Of a stretch of 64,000 bases of DNA, positions 1 through 9,380 are shown one piece after another. How positions within the stretch are numbered: the first letter of the stretch is position 1; each line of letters begins with the position of its first letter. Origin of the DNA: Blastococcus sp. TF02-09 (GTDB lineage: Bacteria > Actinomycetota > Actinomycetes > Mycobacteriales > Geodermatophilaceae). The notes beneath the pieces were generated by a model. It made no database searches. It was not told where the DNA came from and saw only the letters and a program-made list of their open reading frames with translations. A program made the position numbers and the translations under genes. The stretch is taken from NCBI RefSeq assembly GCF_003319105.1, contig NZ_QOHH01000008.1, positions 124,001 to 188,000 on the forward strand, read 5' to 3'.

Positions 1-77
1 CGATGCTCGCCAGCGGCATGGACGTCGGTGTGCAGGAGGGCTACGCCAAGCTCGACGAGATCCTGTCCCGGGGCTGA
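1..77 (+). CDS. C-terminal end of a probable SRPBCC/AHSA1-like protein (5' truncated)
   Basis: Only the last 24 or so codons are in the window, reading in frame 3 to the TGA at 75-77. The tail has a short Gly-Met-Asp-Val-Gly turn followed by an amphipathic helix ending in LDEILSRG. This pattern resembles the final helix of SRPBCC/AHSA1-type hydrophobic-ligand-binding proteins, where a similar SGM...G...Y.RLDELL tail is common. The evidence is one helix only, so the family call is tentative. The upstream part lies outside the window. Confidence 0.4.
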   Translation, partial: MLASGMDVGVQEGYAKLDEILSRG

Positions 78-83
78 GACCGG

Positions 84-887
84 TCAGGCGCGCAGGCTGA
101 TCGTGTCGCCGCGCTGCACGGTGCGCAGTTCACCGGGCAGCCGGCGGCGGGCCACCTCGGTGAGGAAGTCACCGAGCGGGCTCTTGAAGCGGTCGTAGTC
201 GTCGAAGTGCACCGGCACGGTCACCGGCGGCGTGAGCAGCTCGACGAGGTCCGCGCCCTGGCGGCCGTCCATGGTGACGGTGATCCCCAGCGCCTTGGTG
301 CCGCCGAGGTGCGGGATGAGGACGTCGAGCGGCCCGCACCTCTCGAGCACCTCGCCCAGGTGCGGCCGGTAGAGGGTGTCGCCGGAGATGTAGCCGCGCC
401 AGGTGACGTCGCCGTCCCGGACCAGCTCCAGCACGCTGCCCATGACCTGCGGCAGCAACCGGGCCAGCGGCCCCGGGCCGTGGACGCCGGGCACCGAGGT
501 GACGCGCAGCGTCGTCGTCCCGCGGGTGAACTCGTGCGTCTGCCATGGCTGCAGGTCCGAGGTCTGCGTGAACCCCCGGTCGGCCAGGCACTTCGCCGCC
601 TGGGGGGTCGTGACGACGGGGGTGCCCTTGGGCAGCGCTCTCGTGGCGATCCGGTCCCAGTGGTCGCCGTGCATGTGCGACAGCAGGATCCCGTCGAGCG
701 CCGGGAGCAGCGCCGGCTCCAGGGCGGGGTCGGTCAGCCGCTTGGCGGTCAGGCCGTAGCCGAGGTACGCGCGCTGCCCCCGGTGCAGGAAGTTCGGGTC
801 GGTCAGCAGCGTGAACCCGCCGAGCCTCAGCAGCGTCGTCGCGTTGCCGCCGAAGGTGAGGGTGACGTCGTCACCGGTCCCGGCCAT
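84..887 (-). CDS. MBL-fold metallo-hydrolase
   Basis: 267-residue metallo-beta-lactamase-fold hydrolase, probably cytosolic, substrate unknown. The metal-binding signature HMHGDHWD lies at residues 71-78. Further candidate ligands follow: a His in VPGVHG, an Asp in ISGDTLY and a His in VPVHFDD, in the order expected for the fold. Length and layout resemble UlaG-like/RomA-type MBL proteins. The start is ATG at 887; the frame stays open further upstream but those residues are low-complexity and overlap the divergent promoter region and the antiporter gene. It is transcribed divergently from the antiporter at 967. Confidence 0.85.
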   Translation of the reverse strand: MAGTGDDVTLTFGGNATTLLRLGGFTLLTDPNFLHRGQRAYLGYGLTAKRLTDPALEPALLPALDGILLSHMHGDHWDRIATRALPKGTPVVTTPQAAKCLADRGFTQTSDLQPWQTHEFTRGTTTLRVTSVPGVHGPGPLARLLPQVMGSVLELVRDGDVTWRGYISGDTLYRPHLGEVLERCGPLDVLIPHLGGTKALGITVTMDGRQGADLVELLTPPVTVPVHFDDYDRFKSPLGDFLTEVARRRLPGELRTVQRGDTISLRA

Positions 888-966
888 GCGCCCGGTGGTA
901 CCCGCCCGCTGACCCGGCGCAACCCCGCCGGTTCCTGGGAGGATCGGCGGCCGTGAGGACTCCGCC

Positions 967-2835
967 GTGGAGGTAGTCGCCGAGCTCGTGGCCCTCGTGC
1001 TCGCGGTGGGCCTGGTGGCCGCGCTCTGCGACCGGTTCGGGTGGCCCACACCGCTGGTGCTGGTGCTCGTCGGCGCCGCGGCGTCGTTCCTGCCCCTCGC
1101 GCCGGAGGTCAGCCTGGACCCCGACCTGGTCCTGCACGCGCTGCTGCCGCCGCTGCTCTACGCGACCGCCGTCCGCACGTCGCCGTTCGACTTCCGGCAC
1201 AACAAGACCAGCATCGTGCTGCTGTCGGTGGTGCTCGTCGTCTTCACGACCGTCGTCGTGGGCTGGGTGACCTGGCTGGTGCTGCCGGGGGTCGCCGTCG
1301 CCGCCGCGCTGGCGCTGGGCGCCGTCGTCGCGCCGCCGGACGCGGTCGCCGCAGCCGCGCTCGGCCGCCGGCTGGGCCTCCCGCGCAAGGTGGCGACCCT
1401 GCTCGAGCAGGAGAGCCTCGTCAACGACGCCGCGGCGCTCATCGCCCTGACGGTGGCGCTCTCCGCGCTCACCTCCTCGCCGTCCGCGCCGGAGGTCGCC
1501 GGCGACTTCGGCTGGGCGGTCGTGGGGGCGGTGCTGATCGGCCTGGCGGTCGCGGCGGTGCTCGCGATGGCGCGGGCCCGGCTGCGCGACCCCGTGCTGG
1601 ACACCCTGATCTCCTTCGTCGCGCCCTACCTGGCCTTCCTCCCGGCCGAGGAGGTGCACGCCTCGGGTGTGCTGGCCACCGTCGTCACGGGGCTGACGCT
1701 GGCGCACCTGTCGCCGCGGGTGCAGACGGCGTCGGCGCGGGTCACCGAGGCGATCACCTGGCGCACGGTGGCCTTCGTGCTGGAGAACGCCGTCTTCCTG
1801 GTGATCGGCCTGCAGCTGCCCGGCCTGCTCTCCGACGCCGCCGACAGCGACCTGGGCACCGGCCGGATCGTCGCCGTCTGCGCTGCGGCGTTCGCGGCCA
1901 CCGTCGTCGCCCGGTTCGTCTTCATCTTCGGCGTGGACGTGCTGCTGTCGTCGGGCACGCCCCGGATGCGGCGCCAGGCCTGGAACTACGGGGTGGCGGC
2001 TCTGGTCTCCTGGGCGGGGATGCGCGGGGTGGTCACCCTGGCCGCGGCGCAGCTGCTGCCCGCGGACCTGCCCGACCGGGAGGTGCTGCTGCTCGCCGCC
2101 TTCACCGTGGTGGTCGGGAGCCTGCTGGTGCAGGGCTCGACGCTGCCCTGGCTCGTGCGCCGGGTGGGCCTGCCCGGGCCGGACCCGGCGGAGGACGCGC
2201 TGCGCGCCGCCGAGCTGGGGGACGCCGCCAACGCCGCCGGGCTGCGCCGCCTCGACGACCTCGTCACCGGGCGCGAGCCCGTGGACGTGGTCCAGCGGCT
2301 GCGCGACCGCTCGACGGCCCGCGCGCACGCCGCGTGGGAGCGCCTCGGCCGCCCGCTCGCGGACCAGGAGACGCCGTCGGACACCTACGCCCGGCTGCGC
2401 ATGCAGATGCTCGCCGCCGAGCGCGAGGTGGTCATCCGGGCCCGCGACGAGGGCACGGCGCCGGGGGAGGTGCTGTCGGCGGCACTCGCGGCGATCGACG
2501 TCGAGGAGTCGCTGCTGGACCGGCAGGACGAGGTCGAGTTCCCGGACCGCGACCGGGCCCTCGCGCCGGCGCCCCGCGGCCCGCACTGCGAGCACCTGGA
2601 GCGCGCCCCGGTCACCGGGCCGCAGCCGGCGTCGGCGTGCGAGGACTGCCTGGTCGAGGGGACGACGTGGGTGCACCTGCGCACCTGCCTGAGCTGCGGG
2701 CACGTCGGGTGCTGCGACTCCTCCCCGCGGCGGCACTCGCGGGCGCACTTCGGTGCCGTCGGCCATCCCGTCGTCGTCAGCGCGGAGCCCGGCGAGGCGT
2801 GGCGCTGGTGCTGGGTGGACGAGGAGCTCGGATGA
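967..2835 (+). CDS. CPA1-type Na+/H+ antiporter with C-terminal UBP zinc finger
   Basis: 622-residue membrane protein. Residues 1 to about 410 form a series of hydrophobic segments typical of NhaP-type cation:proton antiporters (CPA1), including a conserved stretch around VNDAAALIALT. A soluble linker follows, then residues about 540-615 hold a Cys/His-rich UBP-type zinc finger: CEH, CEDC, CLSCGHVGCCD, and a His pair in RRHSRAHF. The UBP finger in eukaryotes binds the free ubiquitin C-terminus; in bacteria it is found alone or fused to antiporters and its ligand is unknown. The GTG at 967 is the only in-frame start that keeps the first membrane helix intact. It lies 16 bp upstream of tldD. 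Confidence 0.85.
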   Translation: MEVVAELVALVLAVGLVAALCDRFGWPTPLVLVLVGAAASFLPLAPEVSLDPDLVLHALLPPLLYATAVRTSPFDFRHNKTSIVLLSVVLVVFTTVVVGWVTWLVLPGVAVAAALALGAVVAPPDAVAAAALGRRLGLPRKVATLLEQESLVNDAAALIALTVALSALTSSPSAPEVAGDFGWAVVGAVLIGLAVAAVLAMARARLRDPVLDTLISFVAPYLAFLPAEEVHASGVLATVVTGLTLAHLSPRVQTASARVTEAITWRTVAFVLENAVFLVIGLQLPGLLSDAADSDLGTGRIVAVCAAAFAATVVARFVFIFGVDVLLSSGTPRMRRQAWNYGVAALVSWAGMRGVVTLAAAQLLPADLPDREVLLLAAFTVVVGSLLVQGSTLPWLVRRVGLPGPDPAEDALRAAELGDAANAAGLRRLDDLVTGREPVDVVQRLRDRSTARAHAAWERLGRPLADQETPSDTYARLRMQMLAAEREVVIRARDEGTAPGEVLSAALAAIDVEESLLDRQDEVEFPDRDRALAPAPRGPHCEHLERAPVTGPQPASACEDCLVEGTTWVHLRTCLSCGHVGCCDSSPRRHSRAHFGAVGHPVVVSAEPGEAWRWCWVDEELG

Positions 2836-2850
2836 GGTAGACAGGGGCGC

Positions 2851-4361
<1,511 letters not shown>

Positions 4362-4365
<4 letters not shown>

Positions 4366-5750
4366 GCCGGGTGAGCGCCCAGCAGCTCGTCGAGCAGGCG
4401 CTCGCGGCCTCGACCGCCGACGCGCAGATCACCTACGTCACCGAGCACTCGGCGGCCAACCTGCGCTGGGCGGGCAACAGCCTGACCACCAACGGCGCGA
4501 TGCGCTCGCGCTCGGTGGTCGTCATCTCCTTCGTCGACGGCGGAGCCGGGATGGCGTCGGGCACGGTGGCCCGCACCGGGACGCCGGACGTCGCCGCGCT
4601 GGTCGCCGCCAGCGAGCGGGCCGCCCGCGACGCCGGCCCGGCCGAGGACGCCGTCCCGCTGGTGTCGGAGGAACCGCCGGGCAACGGCGACTGGTCGGCC
4701 GACCCCGCCGAGACCTCGATCCAGGTGTTCGCGGAGTTCGCCCCCGACCTGGGGCAGGCGTTCGGCGAGGCGCGCGACCGCGGCGAGCTGCTGTTCGGGT
4801 TCGCCGAGCACTCGATGAGCACCACCTACCTGGGCACCTCCACCGGCCTGCGGCTGCGCACCGACCAGCCGACCGGCCGCGTGGAGCTCAACGGCAAGAG
4901 CCCCGACTTCGCCCGCTCGGTGTGGGCGGGCACCAGCACGCGGGACTTCGCCGACGTGTCGGTGGCCGCGCTCGCCGCCGAGGTGGAGCAGAAGATGCGC
5001 TGGTCGCAGCGGCGCGTCGACCTCCCGGCCGGGCGCTACGAGACGCTGCTGCCGCCCTCGGCGGTCAGCGACCTGATGATCTACCTCTACTGGACGATGG
5101 AGGCCCGCGACGCCGACGAGGGCCGCAACGTCTTCGCCAAGCCCGGCGGCGGGAACCGCATCGGCGAGCGACTGGCCGAGCTGCCGCTCACGCTGCGTAG
5201 CGACCCGGCCGCCCCCGGCCTGGAGACGGCGCCGTTCCAGGTGGTGCCGGCCTCCTCCGGTGCGGCCTCGGTGTTCGACAACGGCCTGGCCGCCCCCGCG
5301 ATCGACTGGATCGCCGACGGCGTGCTGACCAACCTGATCCGGCCCCGGGCGTGGGCGCTCAAGCAGACGGCGCCGGCGACGGTCGCCGTCGACAACCTGA
5401 TCCTCGAGGACCGCTCGGCGACGGTGGCGCCGGCGGACATGGTGGCGGCCACCGAGCGCGGGCTGCTGCTCACCACGCTCTGGTACATCCGTGAGGTCGA
5501 CCCGCAGACGCTGCTGCTCACCGGCCTCACCCGGGACGGCGTCTTCCTCGTGGAGGGCGGTGAGGTGACCGGCGCGGTGAACAACTTCCGGTTCAACGAG
5601 TCGCCCGTGGACCTGCTCGGGCGGGCGGTGCAGGCCAGCCGGACCGAGCGGACGCTGCCGCGGGAGTGGAACGACTGGTTCACCCGCGCGGCCATGCCGA
5701 TGCTGCGGGTGCCCGACTTCAACATGAGCTCGGTCTCGCCGGCCAGCTGA
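4362..5750 (+). CDS. tldE: TldE/PmbA-type peptidase partner
   Basis: 462-residue PmbA/TldE-family protein, partner of the upstream TldD. It has the family fold but lacks the HExxxH zinc motif, as is normal for TldE, which is the non-catalytic half of the heterodimer. Features seen include the conserved central region around YETLLPPSAVSDLM and the C-terminal NNFRFNESP segment. The ATG at 4362 overlaps the tldD stop. The pair is followed by about 95 bp without a gene and then an ECF sigma factor gene, so the operon probably ends here. Confidence 0.9.
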
Positions 5751-5845
5751 GCCCATGTGCTCTCCGCAGCCGTCAGACTGCGGATCGTGACCCAGTCGTG
5801 TCCTGACGCGGTAAGCCGCACGAGCGGTCAGCGCGTGTACCGGGC

Positions 5846-6340
5846 ATGACACCCGAGGAGTCCTTCGCCGAGTTCTACGCGGCGTGGAAGGACCCATGCC
5901 TGCGGGCGGTCGTGGCCAGTGGCACCGACCGCGCCGTGGCGGAGGAGTCGGTCGCCGAGGCCTTCGCCCGTGCCTGGGCGAGCTGGCCGAAGGTCAGCCG
6001 CCACCCCGCGCCGTCCGCATGGGTCGTCCGCACCGCGCTCAACCACCGCGTCTCGCGGTGGCGCCGCACGCGCCGCGAGGTGGCGCTCACCTCCGAGGTC
6101 GCCGCTCGTGCCGCCGAGCACCCGACCGACCACCCCGAGCGCGACGACCTGCTGAGGGCGGTCGCGGCGCTGCCCGAGCGCCAGCGCCAGGTCGTGGCGC
6201 TGCGGGTATTCCTGGATCTGGACACCCGGCAGACCGCCCAGGTGCTGGACCTCTCGCCGGGGACGGTCTCGGCACATCTGCACCGGGCGCTCACCACCCT
6301 GCGCGTCACCATCGCTCCCGACCTGGAGGTCTGCTCGTGA
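5846..6340 (+). CDS. SigE-family ECF RNA polymerase sigma factor
   Basis: 164 residues, standard for a short actinobacterial ECF (group IV) sigma factor. Residues about 5-70 match region 2 (core binding and -10 recognition). Residues about 105-155 form region 4 with a helix-turn-helix centred on DTRQTAQVLDLSPGTVSAHL. Regions 1 and 3 are absent, as in all ECF factors. The start is ATG at 5846. The stop overlaps the next gene by 4 bp (GTGA), so the two are co-translated, the usual arrangement for a sigma factor and its membrane regulator. Confidence 0.88.
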   Translation: MTPEESFAEFYAAWKDPCLRAVVASGTDRAVAEESVAEAFARAWASWPKVSRHPAPSAWVVRTALNHRVSRWRRTRREVALTSEVAARAAEHPTDHPERDDLLRAVAALPERQRQVVALRVFLDLDTRQTAQVLDLSPGTVSAHLHRALTTLRVTIAPDLEVCS

Positions 6341-7311
6341 CCACCGACTTGCGCACCGAGTTCTCCGGCGCCTACGCCGATGTCACCCTCACCGACTCCG
6401 TCACCGACGTGGTGCGGCGTGGCCGCCGCATCCGCCGCGCCCGGCGGGCGCGGCGCGTCGGGCCGGCCCTGGTCGTTGCGGCCGCGGTCGTCGTCGGCGT
6501 CACCGTGGTCCAGGGCGAGGAGTCGTACGGCCCGCCCGGCCCGATCGAGCTCGTCGACTACTCCGTGCCGGCGTTCCCGCTCTCGTTCGACAGCCTTCCG
6601 CCCGGCCTCGACGGCCCGTCGGTCTCGGCGGACCCGTCCTTCGACGACGTGCGGATCGGAGCGCACCACGCGGGATGGAGCGACCCGGACGACCCGGACA
6701 GCGGCCTCGGCCTCGGGGTCCACGACCGGGAGCCGGACACCTCGGGAGAGGACGAGGTCGGGGAGACCGAGATCGCCGGGGAGGACGCCACCGTCTACCG
6801 GATGGACGTCGCCGGCGGACCGGAGGCCTGGTCGGTGATCTGGAAGCAGGCCGACGACCGGTGGGTGCGGGTCTCCGGAACGGGTCGCTTCGGCTCGGAG
6901 GAAGCGGTCGTGGACGCCGCCCGGCGCGTGGTCGACCGCGGTATGCCGGTGCCCCTCCAGGTGCGTCTCGCGCCCCGCGGGTGGGTGGTCGTGGCGTACA
7001 AGGACGAGCGCGTGCTCACCCTCGCCGACCCGGCCGGGCGCCCGGCGACCGATGCCCGCGCCCGCACGCTCACCGTGCACCTGCCTCGGCAGCCCAGCGC
7101 TCCGGCCGACCTCCCCCGCGACGTCGGTGCGGTGGACGGCCGCATGGACCAGGTGACCGTCCAGGGCCGGCCGGCCGCCCTGCTGCCGACGGCGGAGACC
7201 TGGTTCCTCCAGGGCACGCTGTCCGACGGGACCGTCTTCACCCTCCAGGCGCCGCTGGACTTCACCGCGGAACAGGTGGTGGCAGTCGCCGAGGGCGTCG
7301 GTCGCGCCTGA
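6337..7311 (+). CDS. Single-pass membrane protein, candidate anti-sigma factor
   Basis: 324 residues. A short N-terminal cytosolic part ends in an Arg-rich stretch (about residues 28-44), followed by one transmembrane helix rich in Ala and Val (about residues 47-65). A long extracytoplasmic domain of unknown fold follows, rich in Asp, Gly and Pro. The topology and the 4-bp overlap with the upstream ECF sigma gene suggest a membrane regulator of that sigma factor. No zinc-binding anti-sigma motif (HxxxCxxC) is seen, so it is not a classic ZAS protein. Function is inferred from context. A strong hairpin follows the stop by about 9 bp. Confidence 0.7.
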   Translation: MTTDLRTEFSGAYADVTLTDSVTDVVRRGRRIRRARRARRVGPALVVAAAVVVGVTVVQGEESYGPPGPIELVDYSVPAFPLSFDSLPPGLDGPSVSADPSFDDVRIGAHHAGWSDPDDPDSGLGLGVHDREPDTSGEDEVGETEIAGEDATVYRMDVAGGPEAWSVIWKQADDRWVRVSGTGRFGSEEAVVDAARRVVDRGMPVPLQVRLAPRGWVVVAYKDERVLTLADPAGRPATDARARTLTVHLPRQPSAPADLPRDVGAVDGRMDQVTVQGRPAALLPTAETWFLQGTLSDGTVFTLQAPLDFTAEQVVAVAEGVGRA

Positions 7312-7319
7312 GGGTGGAC

Positions 7320-7354
7320 GGTGGCGGGCCCGCGTCGACGGCGGGCCCGCCACC
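7320..7354 (+). terminator. Terminator-like hairpin after sigma/anti-sigma operon
   Basis: Perfect 14-bp inverted repeat GGTGGCGGGCCCGC (7320-7333) and GCGGGCCCGCCACC (7341-7354) around a 7-nt loop. It starts 8 nt after the stop of the candidate anti-sigma gene. No T-tract follows, as is common for hairpin terminators in high-GC actinobacteria. Confidence 0.65.
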
Positions 7355-7605
7355 CCGGCGGACCCGTCCGTCACACCCGTCACCCCGACGGCCGGAAGCG
7401 GTCGAGTTCCGACAAGCGGCGGTCGCGACACCTGGGAAGAAATGACGGCGACGCTTCGTGGTTGCCCGATTACCTTGGGTGGAGCAAGTTGGAGCAACTC
7501 AGGGCTTTACCGCAGCGGCGTGGCTGCCGAAACCTCCAGTGGCTCATCTTCTTCAACGAGCACGGGCCCCGCTCTCCGGAACGGGCTGTCGAGGGGAGGA
7601 CTCCC

Positions 7606-7908
7606 ATGAGCAGGAGTCACAAGCCGTCCGTCTTCCAGGTCGGCAAGGTCCGCGACGACGGGCACACCGTCGTCATCTCCGGCTGGGGGCTGGGGCTCTG
7701 CGCCGCGGCCTGCTCCTGCCACCGGCACCCGTCCGCCGGCAACCTCGCCATCGCCGAGGACCAGGCCGGCGGCAAGCTCGGTCTGGTCAGCTTCGCCGAC
7801 GGCGGCTGCGACTGCTGCGAGGCGTGGACCGCCGACGAGCTGTCCGCCATCCTCCGCGACTTCCAGACCGTTGCCGGGCTCCACGTCCAGGAGCCCCTCG
7901 CCGGCTGA
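7606..7908 (+). CDS. Small Cys-rich protein of unknown function
   Basis: 100 residues. I do not recognise the family. It has two Cys clusters: CAAACSCHRH at about residues 32-41 and CDCC at about 66-69, spaced about 25 residues apart, which could bind a metal or form disulfides. No signal peptide is visible. The ATG at 7606 follows a strong ribosome binding site (GAGGGGAGGA at 7591-7600), which decides the start against the longer open frame beginning at 7321, whose upstream residues look non-coding and include the hairpin at 7320-7354. It stands alone between two strong hairpins, so it is probably monocistronic. Confidence 0.7.
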   Translation: MSRSHKPSVFQVGKVRDDGHTVVISGWGLGLCAAACSCHRHPSAGNLAIAEDQAGGKLGLVSFADGGCDCCEAWTADELSAILRDFQTVAGLHVQEPLAG

Positions 7909-8277
7909 TCCACGGCCCGTGGCCCGCTCGGGCCGGGGCCGTGACGTGTGGCCGCTGCCCGCTGCGGGCAGCGGCCACACGTGTTGGGCCGGCGCCCCCG
8001 CTGGGCGCTGCCGTCGACTCCGGCCGTGCCGCCGCCGTTCCCCGATCGGTCGTGACCCGCGCCGTCCCCGACCGCTTCCTCGCGATCACTGCCCGTCGGA
8101 GTGGGACGGGAGCGGCCTCCTGGGGCACGCGGGGCGGGTGAGGTGGACGGGAGGGCCCAGCTCTTCCCATCCCGCGCGCCGTCAGCTACGTGCCGACACT
8201 TCGTCCCTACGGTGCGTGTCGACGCGCAACAAACAGTGCCCTTCCCCGGCGCTGGCGCAGCTGATCGGAGGCCGACG
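7909..8277. other. Intergenic region with hairpins, no gene seen
   Basis: About 370 bp between the Cys-rich gene and the first NlpC/P60 gene. It holds a minor inverted repeat (CACGGCCC.. / ..GGGCCGTG, about 7911-7943), a strong hairpin at 7944-7982, and presumably the promoter and 5' leader of the NlpC/P60 gene. No convincing open frame or known riboswitch was recognised. I looked for a c-di-AMP (ydaO-type) leader, common before actinobacterial wall hydrolases, and did not find clear elements. Confidence 0.5.
7944..7982 (+). terminator. Strong 17-bp hairpin terminator
   Basis: Perfect 17-bp stem (7944-7960 with 7966-7982), sequence ACGTGTGGCCGCTGCCC on the left arm, with a 5-nt loop GCTGC. 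It lies 36 nt downstream of the Cys-rich gene stop. No U-tract. Confidence 0.7.
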
Positions 8278-9303
8278 GTGCAGTCCGCGCGCACGACCCC
8301 ACGTCGCCATTCCCGGGCCGTCCTGGCCGGCGCCGCGCTCATCGCCGTCGCCACGGGAGTGCTGGCACCGACCCCCGCCGGCGCGGACCCGAGCACCGCC
8401 GCCGAGGCCGCGGACCTGGTCCGCAAGGCCGCCCAGGAGCTCACCGTCGTGGACGAGCAGCTGCACGACGCCGAGCTCGTCGTGGCCGAGCACCGGAAGG
8501 CCGCCGCGGCCGCCGCGGAGCAGGCCGCCGCCGCGCACGAGGCCGTGGCCGTCTACGAGCCGCAGCTGCGCGCCATCGCCCAGACCGCCCACACCGGCGT
8601 GAGCCAGTCGCGCATGGCGGCCTTCCTCACCAGCGAGTCCGCCACCGAGCTGGTCCAGCAGATCACCACGCTGGACCTCATCGCCGATCACACCGACGTC
8701 GTCGTCTCCGCGGCGGCTCAGGCGCAGCGGGCGGCCAGGGAGGCGCAGGCCGCCGCCGACGAGGCGGCAGCGCTCGCCGAGGCCGCGGCCCAGCAGCTGC
8801 GCGACCAGAAGGCCGAGGTCGAGAAGCGCGCGGCCGCCTACCAGGACGACTTCGCCCGGCTGTCCGCCGCCGAGCAGGAGCGCGTCACCACGGCCGTCGC
8901 CGGCCGCTCGCTGAGCGCCCCCTCCGTCGACGAGCTGCCGGTCGTCCCCGGCTCGGCGGCCGCGGTGGCCATCGCGGCGGCCCTGGCGCAGGTGGGTGAC
9001 AGCTACGCCTCGGGCGGCACCGGCCCGGACGCCTTCGACTGCTCCGGCCTGACCTCGTTCGCCTACGGGACGGCCGGAGTGAAGCTCCCGCACTCGAGCC
9101 GCGCGCAGTCGACGCTCGGCCGGCAGGTCTCCCGCGACGAGCTCCAGCCCGGTGACCTGGTCTTCTACTACTCGCCGATTAGCCACGTGGCGCTCTACAT
9201 CGGCAACGGGTTGATCGTGCACGCCCGCACGTACGGGAAGCCGGTGGCCGTGACCAGCGTCGACCAGAACGGCTACCGGTTCGGCGTCCGGCTCACCGGC
9301 TGA
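8278..9303 (+). CDS. Secreted NlpC/P60 peptidoglycan endopeptidase (RipA-like)
   Basis: 341 residues. An N-terminal signal peptide is followed by a long Ala/Glu/Gln-rich coiled coil (about residues 40-210), then a C-terminal NlpC/P60 cysteine peptidase domain (about 230-341). The catalytic triad is visible: Cys255 in FDCSGLT, His303 in SHVALYIG and His315 in IVHA. Such enzymes cut stem peptides between D-Glu and the diamino acid during cell separation, and the coiled coil usually holds the domain inactive. GTG at 8278 is chosen because GGAG(G) lies about 8 nt upstream and a signal peptide follows directly. A paralogue with the same architecture lies at 55511-56566. Confidence 0.88.
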   Translation: MQSARTTPRRHSRAVLAGAALIAVATGVLAPTPAGADPSTAAEAADLVRKAAQELTVVDEQLHDAELVVAEHRKAAAAAAEQAAAAHEAVAVYEPQLRAIAQTAHTGVSQSRMAAFLTSESATELVQQITTLDLIADHTDVVVSAAAQAQRAAREAQAAADEAAALAEAAAQQLRDQKAEVEKRAAAYQDDFARLSAAEQERVTTAVAGRSLSAPSVDELPVVPGSAAAVAIAAALAQVGDSYASGGTGPDAFDCSGLTSFAYGTAGVKLPHSSRAQSTLGRQVSRDELQPGDLVFYYSPISHVALYIGNGLIVHARTYGKPVAVTSVDQNGYRFGVRLTG

Positions 9304-9326
9304 TCCGGAACGGCCCCGGTACGGAC

Positions 9327-9343
9327 GCCGCCGCGCCGGCGGC
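9327..9343 (+). terminator. Short hairpin after NlpC/P60 gene
   Basis: 7-bp GC stem GCCGCCG/CGGCGGC with a 3-nt loop, 24 nt after the NlpC/P60 stop. It is a weak candidate terminator. Confidence 0.35.
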
Positions 9344-9380
9344 ACAATCGACCGGTGACCGCTCAGATCCGCCGCCGCGG

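Noticed and set aside
8183-8277. ydaO-type c-di-AMP riboswitch before the NlpC/P60 gene
   Set aside because: The needed conserved elements were not recognised; a covariance-model search would decide.
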